DNA of 64,000 nt from Trichobilharzia regenti (lineage: Eukaryota; Platyhelminthes; Trematoda; Strigeidida; Schistosomatidae). This document shows, piece after piece, positions 24,901 through 39,008 of this stretch; positions within the stretch are counted from its first letter, which is position 1; each line of letters starts with the position of its first letter. A program made the translations under genes and the position numbers. The stretch lies in the NCBI GenBank assembly GCA_944472135.2, contig OX235262.1:83054903-83118902 (forward strand), written 5' to 3'. The notes beneath the pieces were generated by a model. The model did not search any database. It saw nothing but the letters and a program-made list of their open reading frames with translations, and was not told the origin of the DNA.

Positions 24901-27900
24901 TGTCTGTCTGTCTGTCTCTCTGTCTGTCTGTCTGTCTGTCTGTGTGACTGTTGATTGGATCTACATACAATCCCAAATGTATTCGCATATTCTCACTCTT
25001 CTACTTCTTCTATGCACAACTCTCAAACGCACAATCACATTGAAATCGGAGGAATAATACATTTCACTGAGGAGGAAACAAATCACCTACCTGGTTGGCG
25101 AACATGTCGATATCCCGCTGAAAAAAGAAAAAGAAAGAGACAAAATCAGGGGACTGAAGTCAACATATGTCGAATGTTCTCGAGGAGTTCTCAAGTCAAC
25201 CGAGTGGAAAATTATTCATCACTACTGGAAATCAAGTGTATGCAATGATGTGATAATGGAGGCGTGAATAACTAACTGTTGATGTTAAGACTACCTCAGG
25301 CGTCTTCTTCTATGTCACACTTTTCACACACACACACACACACAGTTAGCTTTGTCCATCCATGTGTCCCACTCACAATCATTTCCATCTGTCTCAGCTG
25401 TCCGAAACACCTCCGACAATTACTTCAACAATTAGAGAGTGAACAATGTGGAAACAACTGAATCCACTGGATTTCATGTCCTGAAAAATCCCGACCGACT
25501 GGCTACATTCATATGTGATGAATATCTCGGTGGATTAGTGTGTCGACGTCAAATGCAAACAACTCCATCCACAATTCAGTAGTGAAATGAACAATGAAGA
25601 AGTCTTTTCACATCTCAACTATTGCAAACACTGGGAGGAGGAGATTGAACGACGAATGTCACGACCGAATACACCACGAATGCAGTGAACATGTGGAAAA
25701 TATTCCCAAGATGTTAAATCACAGCCTAACGTCGACTAGTGTCCACGTCATCGGGATTGCTTCGTCACAACAGAGATAGATGATTACGGCTGATCAAGCT
25801 TCGAAGTGGTCAGACACGCGACTTAGTGAAGAATGAAGAATAATGAGACGATATTATTCAGATGAAAGTAAACTGAGAGAAGCACAATTAAATGTCAGTG
25901 AATTGAAATAAATTGGAAGTGATGTAATGCACTGGATTGTCGATGAATGTGACTTACGTCTTTCAGCTCTCCTGTGAACAGCGAATTTCGGATAAACTGG
26001 TCCTGCAGAAAGACACAGAAATTGCAGACATTCAATCAATCAGTTAGTTGTCAGACAATGAAATCAATCAATCGATACTGAACACCTGACTTCCACTCTG
26101 TCTTCCTTTCCTCAGCCCACCTTTGTTCAGAATGCTTCATGGTGTGAGTACATTTGTGTCTGTGTGTGTGTGTGTGTGCGTGTGTTGGCTAACGTGTATA
26201 TGGACAGATGAAGACTGAGTGTATGTGATGAATACGCTAAACGCCTCCGGTGTGTTTCTACGGAATTCGAATTCGCCGTCCATCTCCTGGGTGTAAGTGA
26301 TAAGTGCAAACAGCTGACGTGAATATGACGACGGATACAACCAGTGAGACTCTAGATGTCCTAGTCGTCAATCACATCCGATTATGGATTTCATCCCTTC
26401 CCTACAAAACATGGAGAAGTCGGGTATCCTTTCGGAATCTGTCACACGCCAGTTACAGTCTACACAGACAAATTTCAAATGAATGCAGATACTGTCTCAC
26501 AACATCCACATCCATATCAATACTTCAGCGAGTTCAATGTCAACAAACACATGCGAGAATCTCGATCAATTCGAAGCACGTGAACCAGATTGTTATCTAA
26601 CCTGTCGGTTGGTTGATTGGCGTATTTGTGCATTTATTTATTCACATATTGACATGAAAACACCGAAATGAAAAGAAAACACTTGATCGACTGGAAAACT
26701 AATGACTTACTGCGTTGTGGAAATCGTTGAGGAACCGCGATTACTGGCACAATGTCAACTGTCAAATGGAGAAGTTAGAAAGACAATTCGATTAATCGGA
26801 ATGAGAATTTCAACTTGTGAGGGAATGGAAATGGCAAATTGAATCACAGTGAACAAGTGCATGCTGTGGATACTGCTGAATGTCACAGTGTTGAGCTCAG
26901 TTCGAAGGCGAACGCATGCTCGTCCTCACTCACTCATTCACTTAGTCACTCAGCAACTCACTCACTCACACACACACACATACTTAAACACACAAAAGAC
27001 AAACGTAAACAATAATTCATTCGGATAAACACACACACACACACAACCACAACCACAAGGTAAATAAGAGTCTGACTGTCTGTCCGTTTGCTTGGTTGAC
27101 AGCCTGCGTGCCTGCCTGAGTGTCTATCTGTCTGTCTGTCTGTCTCTGTCTGTCTGTCTGTCTGTCTGTGTGACTGTTGATTGGATCTACATACAATCCC
27201 AAATGTATTCGCATATTCTCACTCTTCTACTTCTTCTATGCACAACTCTCAAACGCACAATCACATTGAAATCGGAGGAATAATACATTTCACTGAGGAG
27301 GAAACAAATCACCTACCTGGTTGGCGAACATGTCGATATCCCGCTGAAAAAAGAAAAAGAAAGAGACAAAATCAGGGGACTGAAGTCAACATATGTCGAA
27401 TGTTCTCGAGGAGTTCTCAAGTCAACCGAGTGGAAAATTATTCATCACTACTGGAAATCAAGTGTATGCAATGATGTGATAATGGAGGCGTGAATAACTA
27501 ACTGTTGATGTTAAGACTACCTCAGGCGTCTTCTTCTATGTCACACTTTTCACACACACACACACACACAGTTAGCTTTGTCCATCCATGTGTCCCACTC
27601 ACAATCATTTCCATCTGTCTCAGCTGTCCGAAACACCTCCGACAATTACTTCAACAATTAGACAGTGAACAATGTGGAAACAACTGAATCCACTGGATTT
27701 CATGTCCTGAAAAATCCCGACCGACTGGCTACATTCATATGTGATGAATATCTCGGTGGATTAGTGTGTCGACGTCAAATGCAAACAACTCCATCCACAA
27801 TTCAGTAGTGAAATGAACAATGAAGAAGTCTTTTCACATCTCAACTATTGCAAACACTGGGAGGAGGAGATTGAACGACGAATGTCACAACCGAATACAC

Positions 27901-30900
27901 CACGAATGCAGTGAACATGTGGAAAATATTCCCAAGATGTTGAATCACAGCCTAACGCCGACTAGTGTCCACGTCATCGGGATTGCTTCGTCACAACAGA
28001 GATAGATGATTACGGCTGATCAAGCTTCGAAGTGGTCAGACACGCGACTTAGTGAAGAATGAAGAATAATGAGACGATATTATTCAGATGAAAGTAAACT
28101 GAGAGAAGCACAATTAAATGTCAGTGAATTGAAATAAATTGGAAGTGATGTAATGCACTGGATTGTCGATGAATGTGACTTACGTCTTTCAGCTCTCCTG
28201 TGAACAGCGAATTTCGGATAAACTGGTCCTGCAGAAAGACACAGAAATTGCAGACATTCAATCAATCAGTTAGTTGTCAGACAATGAAATCAATCAATCG
28301 ATACTGAACACCTGACTTCCACTCTGTCTTCCTTTCCTCAGCCCACCTTTGTTCAGAATGCTTCATGGTGTGAGTACATTTGTGTCTGTGTGTGTGTGTG
28401 TGTGCGTGTGTTGGCTAACGTGTATATGGACAGATGAAGACTGAGTGTATGTGATGAATACGCTAAACGCCTCCGGTGTGTTTCTACGGAATTCGAATTC
28501 GCCGTCCATCTCCTGGGTGTAAGTGATAAGTGCAAACAGCTGACGTGAATATGACGACGGATACAACCAGTGAGACTCTAGATGTCCTAGTCGTCAATCA
28601 CATCCGATTATGGATTTCATCCCTTCCCTACAAAACATGGAGAAGTCGGGTATCCTTTCGGAATCTGTCACACGCCAGTTACAGTCTACACAGACAAATT
28701 TCAAATGAATGCAGATACTGTCTCACAACATCCACATCCATATCAATACTTCAGCGAGTTCAATGTCAACAAACACATGCGAGAATCTCGATCAATTCGA
28801 AGCACGTGAACCAGATTGTTATCTAACCTGTCGGTTGGTTGATTGGCGTATTTGTGCATTTATTTATTCACATATTGACATGAAAACACCGAAATGAAAA
28901 GAAAACACTTGATCGACTGGAAAACTAATGACTTACTGCGTTGTGGAAATCGTTGAGGAACCGCGATTACTGGCACAATGTCAACTGTCAAATGGAGAAG
29001 TTAGAAAGACAATTCGATTAATCGGAATGAGAATTTCAACTTGTGAGGGAATGGAAATGGCAAATTGAATCACAGTGAACAAGTGCATGCTGTGGATACT
29101 GCTGAATGTCACAGTGTTGAGCTCAGTTCGAAGGCGAACGCATGCTCGTCCTCACTCACTCATTCACTTAGTCACTCAGCAACTCACTCACTCACACACA
29201 CACACATACTTAAACACACAAAAGACAAACGTAAACAATAATTCATTCGGATAAACACACACACACACACAACCACAACCACAAGGTAAATAAGAGTCTG
29301 ACTGTCTGTCCGTTTGCTTGGTTGACAGCCTGCGTGCCTGCCTGAGTGTCTATCTGTCTGTCTGTCTGTCTCTCTGTCTGTCTGTCTGTCTGTCTGTGTG
29401 ACTGTTGATTGGATCTACATACAATCCCAAATGTATTCGCATATTCTCACTCTTCTACTTCTTCTATGCACAACTCTCAAACGCACAATCACATTGAAAT
29501 CGGAGGAATAATACATTTCACTGAGGAGGAAACAAATCACCTACCTGGTTGGCGAACATGTCGATATCCCGCTGAAAAAAGAAAAAGAAAGAGACAAAAT
29601 CAGGGGACTGAAGTCAACATATGTCGAATGTTCTCGAGGAGTTCTCAAGTCAACCGAGTGGAAAATTATTCATCACTACTGGAAATCAAGTGTATGCAAT
29701 GATGTGATAATGGAGGCGTGAATAACTAACTGTTGATGTTAAGACTACCTCAGGCGTCTTCTTCTATGTCACACTTTTCACACACACACACACACACAGT
29801 TAGCTTTGTCCATCCATGTGTCCCACTCACAATCATTTCCATCTGTCTCAGCTGTCCGAAACACCTCCGACAATTACTTCAACAATTAGAGAGTGAACAA
29901 TGTGGAAACAACTGAATCCACTGGATTTCATGTCCTGAAAAATCCCGACCGACTGGCTACATTCATATGTGATGAATATCTCGGTGGATTAGTGTGTCGA
30001 CGTCAAATGCAAACAACTCCATCCACAATTCAGTAGTGAAATGAACAATGAAGAAGTCTTTTCACATCTCAACTATTGCAAACACTGGGAGGAGGAGATT
30101 GAACGACGAATGTCACGACCGAATACACCACGAATGCAGTGAACATGTGGAAAATATTCCCAAGATGTTAAATCACAGCCTAACGTCGACTAGTGTCCAC
30201 GTCATCGGGATTGCTTCGTCACAACAGAGATAGATGATTACGGCTGATCAAGCTTCGAAGTGGTCAGACACGCGACTTAGTGAAGAATGAAGAATAATGA
30301 GACGATATTATTCAGATGAAAGTAAACTGAGAGAAGCACAATTAAATGTCAGTGAATTGAAATAATTTGGAAGTGATGTAATGCACTGGATTGTCGATGA
30401 ATGTGACTTACGTCTTTCAGCTCTCCTGTGAACAGCGAATTTCGGATAAACTGGTCCTGCAGAAAGACACAGAAATTGCAGACATTCAATCAATCAGTTA
30501 GTTGTCAGACAATGAAATCAATCAATCGATACTGAACACCTGACTTCCACTCTGTCTTCCTTTCCTCAGCCCACCTTTGTTCAGAATGCTTCATGGTGTG
30601 AGTACATTTGTGTCTGTGTGTGTGTGTGTGTGCGTGTGTTGGCTAACGTGTATATGGACAGATGAAGACTGAGTGTATGTGATGAATACGCTAAACGCCT
30701 CCGGTGTGTTTCTACGGAATTCGAATTCGCCGTCCATCTCCTGGGTGTAAGTGATAAGTGCAAACAGCTGACGTGAATATGACGACGGATACAACCAGTG
30801 AGACTCTAGATGTCCTAGTCGTCAATCACATCCGATTATGGATTTCATCCCTTCCCTACAAAACATGGAGAAGTCGGGTATCCTTTCGGAATCTGTCACA

Positions 30901-33900
30901 CGCCAGTTACAGTCTACACAGACAAATTTCAAATGAATGCAGATACTGTCTCACAACATCCACATCCATATCAATACTTCAGCGAGTTCAATGTCAACAA
31001 ACACATGCGAGAATCTCGATCAATTCGAAGCACGTGAACCAGATTGTTATCTAACCTGTCGGTTGGTTGATTGGCGTATTTGTGCATTTATTTATTCACA
31101 TATTGACATGAAAACACCGAAATGAAAAGAAAACACTTGATCGACTGGAAAACTAATGACTTACTGCGTTGTGGAAATCGTTGAGGAACCGCGATTACTG
31201 GCACAATGTCAACTGTCAAATGGAGAAGTTAGAAAGACAATTCGATTAATCGGAATGAGAATTTCAACTTGTGAGGGAATGGAAATGGCAAATTGAATCA
31301 CAGTGAACAAGTGCATGCTGTGGATACTGCTGAATGTCACAGTGTTGAGCTCAGTTCGAAGGCGAACGCATGCTCGTCCTCACTCACTCATTCACTTAGT
31401 CACTCAGCAACTCACTCACTCACTCACTCACTCACACACACACATACTTAAACACACAAAAGACAAACGTAAACAATAATTCATTCGGATAAACACACAC
31501 ACACACACAACCACAACCACAAGGTAAATAAGAGTCTGACTGTCTGTCCGTTTGCTTGGTTGACAGCCTGCGTGCCTGCCTGAGTGTCTATCTGTCTGTC
31601 TGTCTGTCTCTCTGTCTGTCTGTCTGTCTGTCTGTGTGACTGTTGATTGGATCTACATACAATCCCAAATGTATTCGCATATTCTCACTCTTCTACTTCT
31701 TCTATGCACAACTCTCAAACGCACAATCACATTGAAATCGGAGGAATAATACATTTCACTGAGGAGGAAACAAATCACCTACCTGGTTGGCGAACATGTC
31801 GATATCCCGCTGAAAAAAGAAAAAGAAAGAGACAAAATCAGGGGACTGAAGTCAACATATGTCGAATGTTCTCGAGGAGTTCTCAAGTCAACCGAGTGGA
31901 AAATTATTCATCACTACTGGAAATCAAGTGTATGCAATGATGTGATAATGGAGGCGTGAATAACTAACTGTTGATGTTAAGACTACCTCAGGCGTCTTCT
32001 TCTATGTCACACTTTTCACACACACACACACACAGTTAGCTTTGTCCATCCATGTGTCCCATTCACAATCATTTCCATCTGTCTCAGCTGTCCGAAACAC
32101 CTCCGACAATTACTTCAACAATTAGAGAGTGAACAATGTGGAAACAACTGAATCCACTGGATTTCATGTCCTGAAAAATCCCGACCGACTGGCTACATTC
32201 ATATGTGATGAATATCTCGGTGGATTAGTGTGTCAACGTCAAATGCAAACAACTCCATCCACAATTCAGTAGTGAAATGAACAATGAAGAAGTCTTTTCA
32301 CATCTCAACTATTGCAAACACTGGGAGGAGGAGATTGAACGACGAATGTCACGACCGAATACACCACGAATGCAGTGAACATGTGGAAAATATTCCCAAG
32401 ATGTTAAATCACAGCCTAACGCCGACTAGTGTCCACGTCATCGGGATTGCTTCGTCACAACAGAGATAGATGATTACGGCTGATCAAGCTTCGAAGTGGT
32501 CAGACACGCGACTTAGTGAAGAATGAAGAATAATGAGACGATATTTTTCCGAGTAGTTTTCAATTTCATTCTAATCTCCTTTTTTATTTCTTTTGTATTA
32601 CGATTTCACTATGTGTTTTGTTTATAATGGGTAATGTGAAATGATCACATTGATAGTTTTGATAATCCTATTTTGCTCGAATTCCAATGACTTTGTTAAA
32701 TATTTATCACTTTTATTTGGTGGATTTTGACTGGCAATCACATCTAGAACTCATATTTCCCCTTTTTCGGATTCTTCAGTTGGATGTACCTGCATTTCTC
32801 AATGAGTGATGATGTTCCCATCGAGGCGGGAGCCCATCGTCCATAGCTTCAAACGCCAAAGCTTTATCCACTAGACCACTTGGGCCACTGCTTGTCACCA
32901 TCCACTACTAAATACTAACTAAATGCCCAGGCATCGTTGAAGCATCTGCACAAGAAGCCGACATGTCAACCTGAGACCGAGCACTTCGGTCCAATCAATC
33001 GACGGGAAAATCTCAAATCCACTTAAATTTATCACTTTTAGTTATATCGTACATTGTATCTATCATGCAGTAAAGACACCTACGTGAAAACACGAGAATA
33101 AAACGAAAGACGTTTTTGAGTTGAAAATTGTTTACTCACTTGATTGCGAATCATATCTTTGGAAGGAAATTACTGGCATTATGTGCACTGTGAAAGGAAA
33201 GAAAACATTTATTATTTCTATTTTAATATTATTATCATTGTTGAAAATTTCCACTGCCTTTTCTGTTTTCGTTCGTCTTTCCTTTTTGCAGTCTCTGTTA
33301 CATTTTTTAGTTTTATTTGTTTTTTCTATACTTTGGTTTGTAAGTGTTAGTTTTGTTTTTACGAGTTGATCACAGATTGATATCAGTTAGAGAACCATTG
33401 AAAACTAGGGAGTACTGGACAGCCAGCTGTTTTATCCTAGTTTTGGGAATCTTTGGCAGTACGCACCCACTGGGGTTCAAACCCGGGACCTTCTGGTTAC
33501 AAGGCAAGCTCGTATACCACTCAGCCACTGGGACCCGATTCATTGGCCAGTACATGAATTCTAACTTCTACCAACTCGTGATTTAGCGTGACCTCAACCA
33601 TTGTCGTAGCTGCGACATCCATCCTCACACTTAACATCTGGATGGATCTCACTGGTCTTGTTTATGCATGAAGCTGTATACATATGAACATTGTTCTGGT
33701 GGTGTATATTTAAATCTAAGTTTTACGTATATGTTTGAATTTGGGAACACTGGCCAGCTTTTTTCCTTAGTCAGTGAAAACAGAACCATCTGGAGACGAA
33801 ATTAAACATTTTTCTCGTTTTGTGGATTGAGCCGTAACATTCAACGTTTCTCCAAATATCGCAACTTTACGGTGGACAAGATTAGTATATTATTTTAAAA

Positions 33901-36900
33901 GCAATAATAACTATAGGATATATATACATATATAAGTACTAGTGTATTCTGAAGAAAGAGAATATGTGGGGATAGCTAACTTGATAAATGTTTCTGCGGC
34001 AGAAGTGTAATAACCACCTTTTACTTAATCACAATGAAACTTCTGACATTTTGATCTGGTATGACACTTCGGACGTAGGCATCTCTCCACGTCTTATTTA
34101 TTTACAATACTGAATGATTCTACACTGGCAGTATAATGTCCACAAATAAGATATGTCATTACCGAATATCTCTTGATTTTAATTTTTCCAACCATAACTA
34201 TTTATTTATTTAACTAGTAAAATAATAGCAGTCACAGAAAATATATGTGCATGAAGAAATGTGTGACTGACTGTTTGTTCATTACAAATTATTAAAATAT
34301 TGTGTAATGGTGCCGTATAAAATGGTGAAATGTGAATTGGTTACATTTTTATCACCTCATTAGGCCTTCACTGCACCGTACGCTGCTTTCTGTCCTCAAT
34401 AGGTTGAAAATTATATGTACTGAAATTTCGTAACCGGATATCATACACGAATTGATGAACCTTCTACGAAATCCATTCAGGAGTAGAATATCTTTCGAAG
34501 TCCTTATCTTATACGTAATTGTAATGCAAGAAACGATTTTCTGTATTTCTCTGAATGCATTCTAATAAGATCAGTCGGTTAACTGATAAGAATGAGTCTA
34601 CAGACAATACGTGCAATGCAGCTTTGAAAAAGGTGGAACATTTGATAATGCCTCTAAGTTTCTCTTCTAAATCACGAATTAGTAGAAGTTAGAATTCATG
34701 TACTGGCCACTGAATCGGGTCCCAGTGGCTGAATGGTATACGAGCTTGCCTTGTAACCAGAAGGTCCCGGGTTTGAACCCCAGTGGGTGCGCACTGCCGA
34801 TGATTCCCAAACTAGGATGAAACAGCAGCTGTCCAGTACTCCCTAGTTTTCAATGGTTCTCTAACTGATGTCAAACTGTGATCAACTCGTAAAACATAAC
34901 TATTCCTTACAAACCAAACTATAGAAAGTCTTCTAAATAGTCAAGTGAAGTTTTCGGAGTATCTTTTTTGAGGTGTTACACAAAGATAAGACTGGAATAA
35001 AACGAAATTAGCGTGATCAACAATGGCGTTAGGGTTCATCTCCTATAAAGTACAATAAACACATCTTTAATGTGTTGGTAGAACATATACTGTTCAATTT
35101 GTACAACCCTGTAGAGAAGTGAAGCAATTATTTAGAAAAAGTTTCTACAGAACATACCCCGGTGACACTTATAACTTAAGAAAATAGGCCAATGAAGTCG
35201 CAGTTAAAACACATAAATCTACATATACCAAACAAGACACGAAAACGAGAGGTAAAATGACACAACGGAAACGTACGATTCACAATTGGATGGAAAACAC
35301 GTGACGCAGGTAAAGTTTCAACTAAAAACAAAGAAAATTTAGAAAATAAAACTAAGTGACTCGAATAATACGTATAAACAAAATAAAGGGTGTAGTGAAA
35401 TGCTAATTAACAGTCCATTCATGCATTAACAGATCTATTACGAAGGTAAACATGCGATGTCCTCCTTTTGCATTGGTTAGAGGAATAAGAAAACTTACTT
35501 GGCTGTATAACAGGTTGTGGAATCGCGACTACTGGTATAGAGTCAACTGTCAAACGAAAGAGAATGAAAGACAATATGATAAGTCAATATGAAGCATGCA
35601 ATGTATGAGAAATAAAAAACACACTCATTGATTAGTGTTTTATTAGCGGTTTTATATTTTGCTGTTTGGGGCGGAATTTTAAAGCGATCGGTATAATGTT
35701 CCAAAGCCTCAGGATGGTCGGGGGTGGGTGCCTTGCGCTGCGAGTTGACCACTCCTCCGTACACCTCTTGAAATGCTCCCATATGACTGGGCGTCTTACA
35801 TAGCCTCTCTTGAGGAAGTCCTACTCACTGCCTTCACGTGGCGGAGGTGTTTTACACCAAAGTGAGAGCGCAAAAGCGGATGCTCAGCGCTCTTCACCGG
35901 GTTGACTGTCCATTGGATGACAGTCTAGGGGAGATGGCTAAACCATGATTCCAAACCTCCAACGACTGGCGTATGAAGCTGACCGGAGCTCACCGGCAGA
36001 CGTATGGACAAAGGGCTTAGTGAATGCCCTGGATGTCTGGCCCTATTCACAAAGGCGTATGAACCGAACTCCGGTCACCGGCTGCCAATGGATAGTGGAC
36101 TCCCTACTCCACTCCTACTGCCTTGTAGGTCACACTTGGTTGTGTAAAGGCTAGAGCTGCCCTCTCATACAAAAGGCCGAGTGATGCTGGGGACATCACT
36201 CGTACCTAATTCCTATGAAACTTCATGAATCATGAAGCCGGCTCATCCTCCTGTAGGAGATAGCCGAAGTAAAGTAAAGTAAGATGAACTGAAATTACAC
36301 GACAATTATGTCTTACTGATTTTTTGTGGACTTCTGTAAAAATATTCTGTATTTATTCAGCTGTTTCCAAATGAAGTGCACAATTTCGATTTTTCTGGCT
36401 GAATATAGAGTCGGAATTTCTATGTCATCCGCGGATTTCTTCATCATTATATGACTTGTAGTTGCATGCGCATAAATATTTATGCTTTTTATCTCAGCTT
36501 TCGTTTCCTGATATCAGACTTTTCAGTTGATCTCAATATTCTCATCTCTCTTGATCATTATCAGTAAAACATTACACTCCTGAGTTGCCTAACTCTCATT
36601 ATCGGACTACCGAATAGCTTTTAACTAATATACGACTCATATTCTTTCAATAAAGTTAGGTTGACGGACACTTGTTCTCATTGTCACTTCTAAGGTAGGT
36701 TACTTTAAAAGTTGTCATTTTGTTCAAACGTATTCATATGAATAACAGTTACTTTGACTAAGAAGCAAATAGCTTTATACCGTATGATTTCTGACGTCTG
36801 TTTAGTTATTCAGAAAAAGTTGCCTCAAATTAATGTAGCACCCCCAAAAAATTGATGATTATCTGTAACTAATTAATCGTCCTTCGGTTGACACATTATC

Positions 36901-38952
36901 ATTATCTCATTTGGTGACTTCCGTGTTTAGTAAAAAGAATAAAGAGTATCTTATTCAGTACCTCCATTTTACTCACCTGGTTTCCAGTAATCCAATAACA
37001 CTTTCTCTATTCCATGCTTTCTATGCTACAGATCACTGATTCTCATCATGCCTGGTCATCACTAAATGACACAAGAGCTGTGAATGCTCCGTGAACGGAA
37101 CAACCCGACATCCCCTATTTAATTTGTTCCATTCGACTGAGATACACAGTCGGAAACCAATCATTAAAATCTGATACTCAGGAATTCGAGGTGAACACGT
37201 TGTCACTGTGTAAGGAGACCTATGGAATCAGCATAATTTTCACACACACAAGTGCGTCCATAAATTGTATGCGCCTTAACCTTTTGACGGCAGAGGGTGT
37301 GTAAGTAAGTGAGGAACACTGAATTTATTAACAGTATCCTTTACGTAAACGGAATCACCCAAAGGTGCACAGTTGTGCAGGAGTTGACATTATATTAGTC
37401 ACATGTGTAATCAAAGTAAAACAAATTTACTTTAAGAGATGAGGGAAAAATAAACATACTTGGCATTGGATATGGTCCATATCTTGCTGGAAAAAGGAAG
37501 AGAAATCAGTAAAGTGAATGTATATGATATGTTAATTTACTTGGATCGAGTATGGTAGAGCTTCTGGCTCCCTGGTAAAAGTGGAACATTCTCTTTGCCA
37601 AGACCAACAGCGTTAAGGTTGTTAGTAAAAAATAACACAGCTTTCGACTTTTGAAGTTTTGTCTTCAAGCAAAGTATTCCTTTCTTAGCGGTTATTTCCA
37701 GTGAGGCTTTTTTATTTTGAACACCTCCCCTCCGATATTTGACTGCCTGACTAAAAATTTCCTCAATACTGGAACAGGATTTCAGCAGTGGGGTCGCATA
37801 TAGCCCAGTAATGTATTCAGTACGACTGGTTACCTTTAAAGATTCCCACTTATTTTAACACCTATGTGATGTTAAATTAACAGATAATCGCTATGGCTTT
37901 CCTCTTGTTCGTATCTCTTTTTTGTATTTTGATTCTCCATAGAAGTATGATTAATGTTTACTTAAGGTTTATTTTATTTCCATGTTTTCGTTTAACAGTA
38001 AATGATCCCGTAACTTTCATCTGAATTAACACAATTTAGGCCAATGTCTGTTTACATTGTGAATTTAAGTTGTAGAGGTAAATAACTCCCTAAAATTATT
38101 GACCACAGCAACCATCACAGAACATTGGATGCTAACGCTTAGTGTTTAAGTCGACTTGTTTAGCTGAAGGCTTCCAGTCAAGCATCCTGGCCATTTGGTA
38201 CTCCGTCGTGTCACGTTCGCGCACGATCACTAGCCAGTTTAGCTTCCGCTTCAGTCCATGATTTGATCCCGAAATATATCTCGTAATTATGACGATCAAT
38301 CGTGTCTTTTGCTTTGCCTTTGGTCCACGAGAAACGAATACTATAGAAGTTGTTGGTATAAGATCTTGCGTTAGTATACAGCATATAATTCGCGAACGTC
38401 AATACCGTCAGCCCATAAAGAGTGAATATACTACACACTATCGCGGTTAGCGTTTGTATGGCTTTCAATAACATTATAGAAATTTGGTTAGTTTACAAAC
38501 GTATGCTTTTAAAAATCATTCGTAAAATTGTAACTTACGTCTTCTAACCGGTCTACGAGGAACGAATTTCCTGGTTGCTGGCACTGTGATAAAGCAAAAG
38601 AGATTATAATAAGCAATTAGTTATTTGATATAATGAAATACTTTTAATGCTACTTCATTCATTGAAATAAGTTTTCTCTGTATACTCGTTAGCATTCTTA
38701 TGGTATTTTATGCTCTCTTATTTTTCTGCATATTCTTCCATCACTTATTTTCGTATTGCGACTTTACTAATAATGCCATTTTGATCGGATTTTAATTTTT
38801 CAATATTTCTTGCCCACTAGGCTTAGACAGATCGAATGTGACATTTTCTATATTCAAACTACCCTCAGTGAATGCTTAATCAACTCTTTACTGTTAAGTG
38901 GGGACTTATACTAATATGAAATACTATTTGTTCACGCCGACTGTTATTTCAA

Positions 38953-39008
<56 letters not shown>

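Larger units (their letters stand above)
16635..32545. repeat. 2.2-kb tandem array, seven full units and a partial eighth
   Basis: Equivalent points of the units lie at 16682, 18912, 21138, 23366, 25594, 27820, 30048 and 32284, giving unit lengths of 2230, 2226, 2228, 2228, 2226, 2228 and 2236 bp. Identity is near-complete. Differences are mostly in (CTGT)n, (TG)n, (CA)n and (CTCA)n tracts, plus a few point changes: T/C inside the plus-strand stretch around 27958 and 32422, G/A around 25715, 30170 and 32405, A/T at 30366. The high identity breaks abruptly near 32545. At the low end it decays into a diverged copy traceable to about 16.5 kb. Each full unit carries one 45-, one 48- and one 27-nt exon on the minus strand. 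Confidence 0.97.

Noticed and set aside
16635..32545. CRISPR or satellite DNA
   Set aside because: The units are 2.2 kb, have no short direct repeats with unique spacers, and contain splice-bounded exons. The surrounding sequence is clearly eukaryotic.
36977..37000. 24-nt minus-strand segment with a perfect gtgagt donor, phase 1-1 (reads LLDYWKP)
   Set aside because: The acceptor context is purine-rich (gaatagagaaag), the donor is absent in the related 5.6-kb units, and there is no similarity to other exons. Not excluded, but unsupported.
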